Below are positions 16,799 to 25,658 of a stretch of DNA of 64,000 nt, piece by piece (the first letter of the stretch is position 1; each line of letters opens with the position of its first letter). The notes beneath the pieces were generated by a model that saw only the letters and a list, made by a program, of their open reading frames with translations, was not told the DNA's origin and did not search any database. A program made the position numbers and the translations under genes. The DNA lies in contig NZ_AP024601.1 in assembly GCF_018326425.1 (NCBI RefSeq), forward strand, positions 2,034,001 to 2,098,000, given 5' to 3'. This DNA comes from Polycladomyces abyssicola. GTDB lineage: Bacteria > Bacillota > Bacilli > Thermoactinomycetales > JIR-001.

Positions 16799-17094
16799 CA
16801 GGAACTCTCCCGGTTGTGCTGCTCGGCATTTTGTTTGGCCGTCATCGCCATGCGGATCCGTGCCACGATCATCAGGATGACCGTGCCGATCAGGATGGGG
16901 ATGATCGGAAACCCGAGGAGATGAAACACCAATAACAGGAAACATCCCGCCACCAGTGCCAGATAGACGACCAACTGTTTCAGCAGTGGGAGGGGTCTGG
17001 CGAATACGACTTTGTACACGATCGCCGTCAAAATGAGAATCACTCCGTACGCGCCCCAAAACGATTGATGCAGCCACGCGTTGATCGCCGCCAT
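16798..17094 (-). CDS. YlaH-like membrane protein
   Basis: The 98-residue protein has three hydrophobic helices and the family-like stretch VYKVVFARPLPLLKQLVVY followed by a glycine-containing helix, as in B. subtilis YlaH. Function is unknown. It is the first gene of a tightly overlapping three-gene unit. Confidence 0.7.
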   Translation of the reverse strand: MAAINAWLHQSFWGAYGVILILTAIVYKVVFARPLPLLKQLVVYLALVAGCFLLLVFHLLGFPIIPILIGTVILMIVARIRMAMTAKQNAEQHNRESS

Positions 17095-17110
17095 GTTTGG
17101 TTCCCCCTTC

Positions 17111-17956
17111 TCATGTCCCGATGGCCTGTGCCTTCAGCTCGTGCAGGTAACGGATTTCATCCGCATATTCCGCTTCGTCTTCCACCGGCGTTTCCAAGAT
17201 GATCGGCAACCCCTCAAACCGGTCGCAATGAAGAAACAGGGCCAAAGCGGCGGAACCGATTTCACCCTTTCCGATTTTTTCGTGCCGATCCTTCCGACTG
17301 TTGAACGGTGCTTTGCTGTCATTGAAATGAATGGCGATCAGATGATCCAGATAGCCGGTTCGTTCCATCGTCTCCACCAACTGGTCAAACGTCTCTTCCG
17401 ACCAGACACCTGCTGCAAACGCATGGCACGTGTCGAAGCAAAAGCCGATTTTCTCCGGATGGTCGGTCGCTTCTCGAATGGCCACCAAATCCTCGATGGT
17501 AAGACCCAATTCCGATCCCTGACCGGCGGTGTTTTCCAACAACAGTTTTACCGGTCCGTCATACTCCGACAAAATGAGGTTCAGTGTCTCGATCATTCGC
17601 TGCGTGCCATATTCCACGCCTTTACCCACATGCTTCCCGCAGTGGACGACCGCCCCGATGGCCCCGTATGCTTCGGCAATCCGCAAATCCTCGCGGATAG
17701 AGCGGATCGTCACCTCGTGCAGATCCGCTTTGGGTGTGGACAAATTGGTGATGTACGGTGTGTGCGCCACCAATGTGATATCGGCTTCACGGCAAAATCG
17801 GACACCCGCTTCCGCATCTTTGACGTCCACCTTTTTGGGACGAAGTCCGCGCGGATTTTTCGTAAACACCTGAAATGCAGTCGCGCCCAGCTCTTTCGCC
17901 CGTTGCGACGCTTTCAAAAATCCTTTGGCCACACTGATGTGACAACCGATTTTCAT
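17111..17956 (-). CDS. nfo: Endonuclease IV
   Basis: The 281-residue protein cleaves DNA at abasic sites. It shows the zinc-ligand motifs of the family in order: MKIGCHISVAKG at the start, HTPYITNL, VVHCGKHVG, LLENTAGQGSELG, FCFDTCHAFAAG, IAIHFNDSK, DRHEKIGKGEIG and ILETP. Length fits (E. coli 285). The ATG at 17956 follows GGGAGG. In spore formers Nfo protects germinating spores. Confidence 0.93.
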   Translation of the reverse strand: MKIGCHISVAKGFLKASQRAKELGATAFQVFTKNPRGLRPKKVDVKDAEAGVRFCREADITLVAHTPYITNLSTPKADLHEVTIRSIREDLRIAEAYGAIGAVVHCGKHVGKGVEYGTQRMIETLNLILSEYDGPVKLLLENTAGQGSELGLTIEDLVAIREATDHPEKIGFCFDTCHAFAAGVWSEETFDQLVETMERTGYLDHLIAIHFNDSKAPFNSRKDRHEKIGKGEIGSAALALFLHCDRFEGLPIILETPVEDEAEYADEIRYLHELKAQAIGT

Positions 17957-18046
17957 GTTTTTCGCCTCCCGAAACCAAAAAAGCGCCTGCTTCCAATTGC
18001 GGGCGCCATGAACCTCTTTCATCATACCATTTTTGCAAATCGAGCT

Positions 18047-18775
18047 TCAACTTTTCTTGAGCTGGCCATCTAATACTTGGCGGCATCGTTCGGGGTAATT
18101 GGTGATGATGCCGTCCACACCCCATTTTATGAGTTGTTGCATCACTTCGGGATCATCCACCGTATATGGCCGTACGGCGATTCCCACCGATTGGCACCCT
18201 TTTATCACATTTTTGTCGATCGCACGCCAATCTGGATGGATCGCATGTACTCCCAGATAACGGGCATAGACCCACGGTTCGAACAAGCCCGATTCATATA
18301 ATGCCGCCAATGAAAGATCCGGTCTCATCCCGTGCAACATGCGCAAACTGTAATGATTGAACGACGACAGAATGACGCGATCGGCCATACGGAACCGATC
18401 AATACACGCCAACACCGCGGCTTCCAACCCCGGATACCGGACCCAACCGTTTTTTAACTCGATGTTGATGATCATATCTGTGTTGGATAACAAGTCCAGC
18501 ACGTCTTCCAACAGCGGGATTCGTTCCGATGAGAAACGGGGGTTCCACCACGATCCCGCATCCAATCGTCGCAATGTTTCCCATTCATGGTCTTTCACCC
18601 AGCCGGAGCCGTTCGTGGTACGATCCAACGTCTCGTCATGGATCACCACGACCCGGCCGTCCCGGGTGAGTTGTACGTCCAGCTCCACCCCGCTCGCACC
18701 AGCTTTGACCGCCAGTTCAAACGCGGCCATTGTATTCTCCGGCGCCGCCGCAGAGCTTCCGCGATGGGCAAACAC
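18047..18775 (-). CDS. Glycerophosphodiester phosphodiesterase
   Basis: The product of about 242 residues has the GDPD motifs FAHRGSSAAAPENT, GASGVELDVQLTRDGRVVVI, HDETLDRTTNGSG and INIELKN; the catalytic His, Glu and Asp residues are present. It releases glycerol-3-phosphate from glycerophosphodiesters. Start is unresolved: GTG 18775 is 19 bases from AAAGGAGGA (18794-18802). The only codon in frame at proper spacing is ATC 18787, giving a few more residues before AHRG as in relatives. Confidence 0.87.
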   Translation of the reverse strand: MFAHRGSSAAAPENTMAAFELAVKAGASGVELDVQLTRDGRVVVIHDETLDRTTNGSGWVKDHEWETLRRLDAGSWWNPRFSSERIPLLEDVLDLLSNTDMIINIELKNGWVRYPGLEAAVLACIDRFRMADRVILSSFNHYSLRMLHGMRPDLSLAALYESGLFEPWVYARYLGVHAIHPDWRAIDKNVIKGCQSVGIAVRPYTVDDPEVMQQLIKWGVDGIITNYPERCRQVLDGQLKKS

Positions 18776-18824
18776 GAGGGGTTCGATATGCGATTCCTCC
18801 TTTGACTCGGGTGACCCACACGTC

Positions 18825-19136
18825 CTATAAGCGAATGTTCATCAGATAGATCTGTCCATCGCTATGCACTGTAAACGAATCCCGGGAAGGATCGTAGTCG
18901 ATCTTCACCCGCGGATCAAAATAAACTTCGCTGTCCGGGTCATACACCAATGTGAACCCGTAAAAAGGAATTTGCACATCCTCCGGCCGGGGATAGTCCC
19001 AATTGAACTCATACAATACGGTCGCTCCGCAACCGCAACCATCGTCCGTCGCCGACAGCCGCAACACGGCGGGCGACTCTTGCGGTATTTTTCTTTGGAT
19101 CGCCTGTTCCGCTTCTTTGCTGATCAATACCTGCAT
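18825..19136 (-). CDS. YqkB-like iron-sulfur cluster biosynthesis family protein
   Basis: The 103-residue protein has a HesB-like fold with the cysteine cluster DGCGCGATVLYEF (about residues 33-45) instead of the spaced IscA cysteines, as in B. subtilis YqkB. The ATG at 19136 follows a GGGAG site. It may bind iron or a cluster; direct function is unproven in this family. Confidence 0.72.
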   Translation of the reverse strand: MQVLISKEAEQAIQRKIPQESPAVLRLSATDDGCGCGATVLYEFNWDYPRPEDVQIPFYGFTLVYDPDSEVYFDPRVKIDYDPSRDSFTVHSDGQIYLMNIRL

Positions 19137-19180
19137 GCTGGTTCTCCCACTCCCTACTCCATAATCGCTCATGAGGTGTA

Positions 19181-19825
19181 TTACGCACTGCGGGATTGAT
19201 GTTGTGCACAATTTCCGCGAACGGGACAGGTGGTGCAACCGGGGACGTTCTTTTTGCAGTGTTTCTTGCCCAATTCCACCAACAAGGCATGGAACAACTG
19301 CAATGCCGGCAAATCGGGGAGTGCCTCCAGGACCTCCGCCCGAACCGATTCGTAAGTGGGCGGTGGACAGCCAAACCAGCGAGCGGCGATGCGTCGGGTG
19401 TAGGCGTCACCGATGAATGTCTTTTTCTCCAACATGTACAGCAGCAACATATCCGCCGTCTCCGGTCCGATTCCCCGAATCGCCAGCAACTGCACCCGTA
19501 GAGTGGAAGCGGATTGTTTCTTGGCCTTCTCCCATCCTCCAGCGGTGTTCAGCCACGTGTACAACCCTCGCAACGCGGCCGATTTGGCACGATAAAATCC
19601 TGCCGGGCGAATCGCCTTCCACAATGTGTCGTCGGATGCCTGGAGCAAAGCCGAAGGTGTGGTCATGCCCCGTGCACACAGCCCATCAATGGCAAGACGC
19701 GCATTGTGCCACGAGGTGTTTTGCACCAACACGCACCCGGCACTTTTGAAAAACGGATCCGTCACTCCCCACCATCCATCCACGGTCAGATCCGGCTCCC
19801 ACTCGCGCAATGCCTCATAAAGCAT
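19181..19825 (-). CDS. Endonuclease III-like DNA glycosylase with 4Fe-4S cluster
   Basis: The 214-residue protein has a helix-hairpin-helix (IRGIGPETADMLLLY), the catalytic aspartate (GDAYTRR) and a C-terminal C-x6-C-x2-C-x5-C cluster motif. The lysine used by bifunctional EndoIII is glutamate here (GPET), so a monofunctional glycosylase, perhaps of the MagIII alkylbase type, is more likely. It lies 44 bases before the YqkB-like gene on the same strand. Confidence 0.82.
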   Translation of the reverse strand: MLYEALREWEPDLTVDGWWGVTDPFFKSAGCVLVQNTSWHNARLAIDGLCARGMTTPSALLQASDDTLWKAIRPAGFYRAKSAALRGLYTWLNTAGGWEKAKKQSASTLRVQLLAIRGIGPETADMLLLYMLEKKTFIGDAYTRRIAARWFGCPPPTYESVRAEVLEALPDLPALQLFHALLVELGKKHCKKNVPGCTTCPVRGNCAQHQSRSA

Positions 19826-19861
19826 GACCCAGTTCCGCTTCAGCTTTTCTCCCCCCCTTTG

Positions 19862-20638
19862 TCACAGCGCCATGTCATCCAACGGTCCCAATACACGATT
19901 GGTGAGCACACCAATTCCCTCCACTTCCACCTCTACTTGATCTCCCGGTGAAAGCGGCCCGACACCGCTCGGCGTGCCGGTCAGGATCACGTCACCGGGT
20001 TCCAGCGGAAAAACCGATGAAATATGTGCGATTAACTCCGGAACGGAATGGATCAAGTCGGACGTTCTCCCCTTCTGCCGGACATCGCCGTTGACACGGC
20101 AGACGACTTCCAGATCGGACGGATCCAGTTCTGTCTCGATGACCGGGCCGAGCGGTTTGAATGAATCGAATGACTTGGCGCGAGTAAATTGACCATCCTT
20201 CTTCTGCAGGACCCGATTGGAAACATCGTTGGCACAAGTATACCCCAATATATAATCCGCCGCACGTTCTGCAGGGATGTTCTTGCCTCTTTTTCCGATC
20301 ACCACGGCAAGCTCGGCCTCATGGTCGATTCGGTCATCCACATTGGGCAACACAATCGACGCCTCCGGTCCGATCACCGCGGTGGGGGAGATCATGAACA
20401 TCATCGGTTCGTCCGGAATGGGCTTACCGGTCTCCTCCGCGTGTGCGGCATAGTTGAGACCGATGCCGATCAGTTTGTTGGGAATGAGCGGCGCTAACAA
20501 TTGGACATCCCCCGCCACTACCGGCTCACCCGCTTCTTCCCATGTCTCATACAAAGAGCCTGAAATCGGGTGAATCACATTCCCGCGGACAATGCCATAC
20601 CGGATCTGTTTTTGGTAAAGGTATCGAGCGATTTTCAT
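19862..20638 (-). CDS. Fumarylacetoacetate hydrolase family protein
   Basis: The 258-residue protein has an FAH fold: IGIGLNYAAHAEETG, the metal-ligand glutamates in DHEAELAVVIGKRGKNI, GYTCANDVSNR and the C-terminal ILTGTPSGVGPLSPGD. Relatives include acylpyruvases, oxaloacetate decarboxylases and HpcE-type isomerases; this one cannot be assigned further. I start at ATG 20638 (MKIARYL) because the upstream in-frame stretch is not family-like. Confidence 0.85.
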   Translation of the reverse strand: MKIARYLYQKQIRYGIVRGNVIHPISGSLYETWEEAGEPVVAGDVQLLAPLIPNKLIGIGLNYAAHAEETGKPIPDEPMMFMISPTAVIGPEASIVLPNVDDRIDHEAELAVVIGKRGKNIPAERAADYILGYTCANDVSNRVLQKKDGQFTRAKSFDSFKPLGPVIETELDPSDLEVVCRVNGDVRQKGRTSDLIHSVPELIAHISSVFPLEPGDVILTGTPSGVGPLSPGDQVEVEVEGIGVLTNRVLGPLDDMAL

Positions 20639-20742
20639 GACGTTTCCCCCTTTTTGGACATAGAAAAAAGTGCATCCCCATAGGAGATACACCGATATTC
20701 TTCGACAAAAGCCTGAAATGTTCCTTTTCAGCTGACGTTCCT

Positions 20743-20973
20743 TCACAATGCCTCCAACATCATCATTTCACGACGAAGTTCACGCAAGCGCGCCTTGCAT
20801 TGATCGATCCGGTGGGGATCGTTTTCAACCATTGCCTCATGCAACAGGGCCAGTTCGTAATCCAACTCCATTCTCAGAACCGGTATGCGCTTCTCGGGTT
20901 CCCGGCATTTGAACGCACGGATCACTTCTTCCACGGTTACGCTGCACCCCTTCTCTCGCTTGTATCTTCCCAT
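20743..20973 (-). CDS. Unrecognised 76-residue helical protein
   Basis: A small, highly charged protein (MGRYKREKGCSVTVEEVI at its start) predicted to be all helix, ending in REMMMLEAL. I do not recognise it. The ATG at 20973 has a GGTGGGA site upstream. The 328 bases between it and yktB hold no gene I can support. Confidence 0.5.
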   Translation of the reverse strand: MGRYKREKGCSVTVEEVIRAFKCREPEKRIPVLRMELDYELALLHEAMVENDPHRIDQCKARLRELRREMMMLEAL

Positions 20974-21301
20974 GAGATCCCACCCCGTTTTTTGATGAAG
21001 GAAACGCCATCGGTGCTCCATATTTTGGGACGGAAGGGAATCTGGCTACAGGATGCCCTTCCAATCTAGGAAATAAACCTGTCCGTTCCGATCCAGTTTT
21101 CGATTCCACCAATCGAACTTGTTACCTATAACGTACGCAGGTTCTCCTAATTCGGTCACGGTTCTTCGCTGATATGATTAATTTTTCGCAATTTTTTATC
21201 TAATCAGGTATGGACCATTTCGTGATTCTATCATCATTGTGCTATGATGAAGAATAAGCCTGACTTCTATGAATGAATCCACGGATGGTGAATGAACATT
21301 G

Positions 21302-21934
21302 ATGTTTCCCGGATTTACTGATCAGGATTTTGACGTGTTTGCCATACCCGGTCTGGAACCGAGAATGGAGGCGCTGAGAGCGCGGATCCGTCCTAAATTG
21401 GAGGCGATCGGTGAAGCGACGGTCCCGCTGTTGGAACAAACGATCGGCGAGCCTTTTTACGTACATGTAGCGAAACACGCACGTCGTACCGTCAACCCGC
21501 CGGATGAAACATGGGTGGCCTGGTCAACCAACAAACGCGGTTACAAGGCGTATCCCCACTTCCAAGTCGGTCTCAGGCAAGCGCACGCCTTCATCATGTT
21601 GGCCATGATCGAGGAATGCAAAAGCAAAAGCGCGTTTGCGCGCAGCCTTCTGGAACAACTGGATGAGGTGTGGCCGACTGTACCGGATGGGTTCGTCATT
21701 TCGGAAGATCATACACGACCGGAAACCACAGCGAAATATGAATTGGGGCGTGATGGAATACGCCGTGTGTTGGAGCGATTGGAAAAGGTGAAAAAAGCGG
21801 AGTTTCTGTGCGGCGTCCTGTTGGACCGTCATGATCCGGTTGTTCAGGACGGGCAGGCGTTCCTCCGTTCGGTGCAAAGGACATTTCAACAGCTTATGCC
21901 GTTGTATCGTTTGGCGGAAACGGCCGGGCACTGA
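21302..21934 (+). CDS. YktB-like protein (DUF1054)
   Basis: The 210-residue protein matches DUF1054: it begins MFPGFTDQDFDVFAIPGLE, includes HVAKHARRTVNPPDETWVAW and KRGYKAYPHFQVGL, and ends in a helical domain. Its function is unknown. ATG 21302 follows GGTGAA; a TTG three bases earlier is less likely. Confidence 0.85.
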   Translation: MFPGFTDQDFDVFAIPGLEPRMEALRARIRPKLEAIGEATVPLLEQTIGEPFYVHVAKHARRTVNPPDETWVAWSTNKRGYKAYPHFQVGLRQAHAFIMLAMIEECKSKSAFARSLLEQLDEVWPTVPDGFVISEDHTRPETTAKYELGRDGIRRVLERLEKVKKAEFLCGVLLDRHDPVVQDGQAFLRSVQRTFQQLMPLYRLAETAGH

Positions 21935-21979
21935 GTGGAGGAACTCGACGGAAAATTGAAGTCCGCTCCTTAAAAAGAG

Positions 21980-22048
21980 GGTGGCCTGTATCCCGCGAGC
22001 GACCCTTGCGCTTTTGCGTGACAGGAGCAAATGGGAAAAGGCTCACCC
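21980..22048 (-). repeat. Dispersed hairpin repeat, copy B
   Basis: Read on the minus strand, GCCTTTTCCC (22042-22033) faces GGGATACAGGC (21994-21984) with a T-G-C-rich loop including AGCGCAAGGGTCGCTCG. Loop and downstream bases (CCGTCGAGT) match copy C closely. It lies between converging genes. Confidence 0.55.
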
Positions 22049-22183
22049 TTTTTTGTGCCCATTCATTCCCAACATCCCTCGATCCATGGAATGGGACAAA
22101 CAAAAAACATCCACCTGATAGCGGTGGATAATCAGTTGCTTATCTTGCTCAAACACGCGATCACTCCGTGTTGGGTTCACCAT

Positions 22184-22681
22184 TCACTCCTTTTTCGACC
22201 ATTTCCGAAACAATGCAACCAATAAAGAAACCAAACCAACCGCCAGCAAACAGATCATGACCACCACAAACAATTCATAAGCAGGTGTTGTACCTTTCAG
22301 TTCATGAATCATTCGATCATAAGAAAATTGAGGGTAAGTCACATTTTTCAAATAGAGAAGAACATGTATCCAATAATAAATTCCATAGAGCACAACAGCG
22401 CTTGAAAGGGACCAAAAGCTGAATATTACAGGCCGTGACACTGGTCGGGAACGTATTATAATCAGAACCGTTCCCACCACCAAACACAACCACTTCGCAA
22501 GGATCAACCCAAACCAATACACACTGGTTGTGGAGGTATGAATAAATTGGTAATAATAGAAATAACCGTTGTCAATGGGACCGGGTGTCCGATAAAACAT
22601 CAATGCAGCTGTCAGTGTGTTGACGCAAAGAAGATAAAGAAACAAAGACACAAATCCAAAACCGAGGGATCGTGTTTTCAA
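22184..22681 (-). CDS. Unrecognised four-helix membrane protein
   Basis: The 165-residue protein has four hydrophobic segments (about residues 8-28, 55-75, 85-108 and 135-158) and an aromatic-rich outer loop (GYFYYYQF). No family is recognised. Codon use appears more A/T-rich than its neighbours, which could indicate later acquisition. Confidence 0.6.
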   Translation of the reverse strand: MKTRSLGFGFVSLFLYLLCVNTLTAALMFYRTPGPIDNGYFYYYQFIHTSTTSVYWFGLILAKWLCLVVGTVLIIIRSRPVSRPVIFSFWSLSSAVVLYGIYYWIHVLLYLKNVTYPQFSYDRMIHELKGTTPAYELFVVVMICLLAVGLVSLLVALFRKWSKKE

Positions 22682-22908
22682 GTCGTTTCCGCTCCTTGAA
22701 GTAAAGGTATGACACTTCTCAATACATCATATAACAAATTATCAGAATAGTACATATTCAGGGATTCCTGCAGGAATGTTTACTCTCCAAGTGGCCATCC
22801 TGTTTAACGTCTATGATGATGGACGTTTAACGGAACATTGGCATTGGCCAACGGAACCAAAGCAAATCGCAAATACACGACAAATGAACGATTTTTTTGC
22901 ACTGACGG

Positions 22909-22937
22909 TTGATTTTGTACTATAACAGTACTATAAT
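22909..22937 (+). promoter_or_regulatory. Orphan sigma-A-type promoter
   Basis: TTGATT and TATAAT are exactly 17 bases apart and point toward the 3' end of korB, antisense to it. No reading frame follows. Confidence 0.45.
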
Positions 22938-22970
22938 ATATCTGAAAATTATATAACAGGCCCTGTTTTC

Positions 22971-23003
22971 AAAAATAAAAAACCGCTCCGTTGAACGGAA
23001 CGG
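22971..23003 (-). terminator. Terminator of korAB
   Basis: CCGTTCCGTTCAACGGAGCGG on the minus strand is an imperfect hairpin followed by a T-rich tract, 27 bases after the korB stop. Confidence 0.7.
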
Positions 23004-23029
23004 AAAATCCCATTGCTACCCCCCGGATC

Positions 23030-23893
23030 TTAACGAAACGACTGCAACAGGGCCTGTTGTTCTTCTTTTGGCAAACGCAAATCCAACTTGGCGGCGGCGA
23101 CATCGCTGGCGCCTGACATCACTTCGTGATATACCGGTCGCTTTTGTTTGTACAAGATGCCTGTCACCGTCCCATTCGCTTCAGCCAGCACGCGAAGAGC
23201 GCAATCAGCGTCTTCCGGTTGGTAATTCTCCAACTCATCCACATTGACCAATTGTTCTTTGAACCATTCGTACGTATTAACTTTGTTGAAGGTGACACAA
23301 GGGCTGAAACAGTTGACCAGCGCAAATCCTTTGTGGCTGATCGCCTCTTTGAAAATCCGAGTCATCTGTTTCACGTCGCCGGAAAACGCTTGGGCCACGA
23401 AGCTGGCACCGTTCACGATCGCTGTTTCCACCGCTTTGACCGGCTCTTCAGCGGCACCTTGCGGCGAGGTTTTGGAACGAAAGCCCCGCTCACTGGTCGG
23501 CGAAGTTTGACCGGTGGTCAACCCATAAATATGATTATCCATCACGATGTAGGTGATATCGATGTTGCGACGGACCGTGTGGACAAAATGCCCCATACCG
23601 ATGCCGTAGCCATCCCCGTCACCCCCGGCGGCAATCACCGTCAGATCCTGGTTGGCCAGTTTCAAACCGGTAGCCGTGGGTAAAGACCGTCCGTGCAGGC
23701 TGTGAAAACCGTAGCTGTTGAAATATTGGGATATTTTCCCTGAACATCCGATTCCGGATACCAAGGCTACTTGTTCCGGCTCCAACCCCAACTCGGCAAC
23801 GGCTTTCTGCAGGGCAGCCAAGACCGTGAAATCCCCGCAACCCGGGCACCACGTCGGTTTGTTTTTCGTTCGGAAGTCCTTCATGGTCGCCAT
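23030..23893 (-). CDS. korB: 2-oxoacid:ferredoxin oxidoreductase, beta subunit
   Basis: The 287-residue subunit binds thiamine diphosphate and a cluster: TWCPGCGDF (Cys16, Cys19), GIGCSGKISQYFNSYGFH, and the TPP motif GGDGDGYGIGMGHF. With KorA it converts a 2-oxoacid and CoA to acyl-CoA, CO2 and reduced ferredoxin. 2-oxoglutarate is the usual substrate of this two-subunit type, but pyruvate cannot be excluded. It starts one base after the alpha-subunit stop. Confidence 0.88.
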   Translation of the reverse strand: MATMKDFRTKNKPTWCPGCGDFTVLAALQKAVAELGLEPEQVALVSGIGCSGKISQYFNSYGFHSLHGRSLPTATGLKLANQDLTVIAAGGDGDGYGIGMGHFVHTVRRNIDITYIVMDNHIYGLTTGQTSPTSERGFRSKTSPQGAAEEPVKAVETAIVNGASFVAQAFSGDVKQMTRIFKEAISHKGFALVNCFSPCVTFNKVNTYEWFKEQLVNVDELENYQPEDADCALRVLAEANGTVTGILYKQKRPVYHEVMSGASDVAAAKLDLRLPKEEQQALLQSFR

Positions 23894-23894
23894 C

Positions 23895-25658
23895 TTACAA
23901 CCCCACCCCCTGCTCCAGTTTGCAATGCGCCAAAATCTCCTCCACCGTAAACGGGTCTCCGCTGAATTTCAGGCAGGATTGAATTCTGTCGTGGAACCCG
24001 ACGCGTGCGCGGATCAGCTCCGCCAGTTGTCCTGTGGCATTGTTTTCCACGACGAGAATTCGTTCTGCACCGGACAGATACCGCTTAACCAACGCATCCG
24101 GGAACGGTTTGACCACCTTGATCTGCAGGTGACCCACCTTTACTCCTTTATCCTGTAAGTGTTTGACGGCTTCTCCGATCTGCGCACGGGTGGAGCCGAA
24201 ACCGACCAGCGTCCACTTCGTCGTCTCCGGGCCGTCGTATTCCACACTCAACACGGACGGGTCGAAAGCATTCAGTTTGCGCATCCGTTTGGCCATTTGT
24301 TGGACGCGGGTTTCCGGATCTTCGATCTCCTCATTGGCTCCCTCGTCGTGCTCATTGCTCATCGCCACAAACCGACCGTTTTTCTGACCGGGAATCGAGC
24401 GTTTGGAAATCCCCGACTCGGTGACGGCGTAACGGCGGTATTCGCCGGGCGCCAAGGCCAGCAACTCTTCGTCCGAAATCAATTCACCCCGGTCGATGGT
24501 CACTTTTTCGAAATCAATCGCGCCAACCGGCACCGATTGTTTGGACATTCCCAGATACAAATCGGTGGCCACAATCACCGGGCATTGGTATTTTTCAGCC
24601 AGGTTGAAGGCCTCAGCCGTGTAGTAGAAACACTCCTCCACCGTCGAGGGCGTCAACACAATGCGCGGAATTTCCCCATGCGAACCGTAGACCAGTTCAT
24701 TCAGATCAGACTGCTCCGTTTTGGTCGGCAAACCGGTTCCAGGACCGCCCCGCATAACATCGACGATCACCAAAGGCGTCTCCGAGATCCCCGCCAGGCC
24801 GATTGCTTCCTGCATCAGTGAAATTCCAGGACCCGAGGTGGAAGTCATCGCACGCACACCGGCATAGTTGGCTCCGATCGCCATGATGCAGGCGGCGATT
24901 TCATCTTCGGCCTGCAATACTTTTCCACCGTATCTGGGGAAATGAGCCAATGCGGTGTACATGATCTCCGTGGCGGGTGTGATGGGATACGCCGCCAAAA
25001 ACCGGCACCCCGCGGCCAGCGCACCCAATCCCACGGCTTCGTTTCCGGAGATGAACAAATGACCGCCGCCGTCATCAGCCGGTTGCGGGTTGGGCAACTG
25101 CTTCAGCACGCCGTACCGTTCCATGGTAAATTCAAATCCGGCTCGGACAGCCGCCTTGTTGCTCTCTACCACAGAGTCCCCTTTTTTACCGAACCGCTCT
25201 TCGATCAGCGAGTCAAATGCATCCGCCGACAACCCGACGATCGCCGCAGAGACCCCGCTGGCCACCATGTTTTTCATAATCGGGCTTCCCAGCTCTTTGG
25301 CCATGTCCGTCACGGGAACGGGGCACAGTTTTACCTGAATTCCATCCGGGATGACAAGGGATTTCAACTTGCCGGAATCATAAATCAATACGCTATCTTC
25401 TGTAAGTTCATGGGCGTTTTCGTCGATGGTCCGTTGATCGAATGCGACCAAAATATCCAAATCGTCGCCATGATATCTCACGGGGCTTTCCGCCACCCTC
25501 ACTTTGTAGTTGGTGTGGCCCCCTTTGATCAGCGACATAAAATGGCGGTACGTAAACAGATAATAACCCAAACGGTTGAGTGTGGTGGCGAATATGTCCC
25601 CGGTGCTGTCAATCCCTTCACCCTGGGCGCCGCCCACTTTCCATGTCAATGTCGCCAA
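23895..25658 (-). CDS. korA: 2-oxoacid:ferredoxin oxidoreductase, alpha subunit (gamma-alpha fusion)
   Basis: The 587-residue protein fuses a gamma domain (residues about 1-190, starting WKVGGAQGEGIDSTGDIF) to the alpha pyrimidine-binding domain (GNEAVGLGALAAGCRF, AYPITPATE, TSTSGPGISLMQEAIG). This is the two-subunit Kor architecture. The TTG start at 25658 is preferred because AAAGGGGTGA is well spaced; GTG 25667 overlaps it. Confidence 0.88.
   Translation of the reverse strand: MATLTWKVGGAQGEGIDSTGDIFATTLNRLGYYLFTYRHFMSLIKGGHTNYKVRVAESPVRYHGDDLDILVAFDQRTIDENAHELTEDSVLIYDSGKLKSLVIPDGIQVKLCPVPVTDMAKELGSPIMKNMVASGVSAAIVGLSADAFDSLIEERFGKKGDSVVESNKAAVRAGFEFTMERYGVLKQLPNPQPADDGGGHLFISGNEAVGLGALAAGCRFLAAYPITPATEIMYTALAHFPRYGGKVLQAEDEIAACIMAIGANYAGVRAMTSTSGPGISLMQEAIGLAGISETPLVIVDVMRGGPGTGLPTKTEQSDLNELVYGSHGEIPRIVLTPSTVEECFYYTAEAFNLAEKYQCPVIVATDLYLGMSKQSVPVGAIDFEKVTIDRGELISDEELLALAPGEYRRYAVTESGISKRSIPGQKNGRFVAMSNEHDEGANEEIEDPETRVQQMAKRMRKLNAFDPSVLSVEYDGPETTKWTLVGFGSTRAQIGEAVKHLQDKGVKVGHLQIKVVKPFPDALVKRYLSGAERILVVENNATGQLAELIRARVGFHDRIQSCLKFSGDPFTVEEILAHCKLEQGVGL

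Larger units (their letters stand above)
22682..23029. other. A/T-rich 348-base intergenic region
   Basis: No gene is seen. It holds a good plus-strand sigma-A promoter (22909-22937) with no downstream gene on that strand, and the korAB terminator (22971-23003). Confidence 0.5.
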
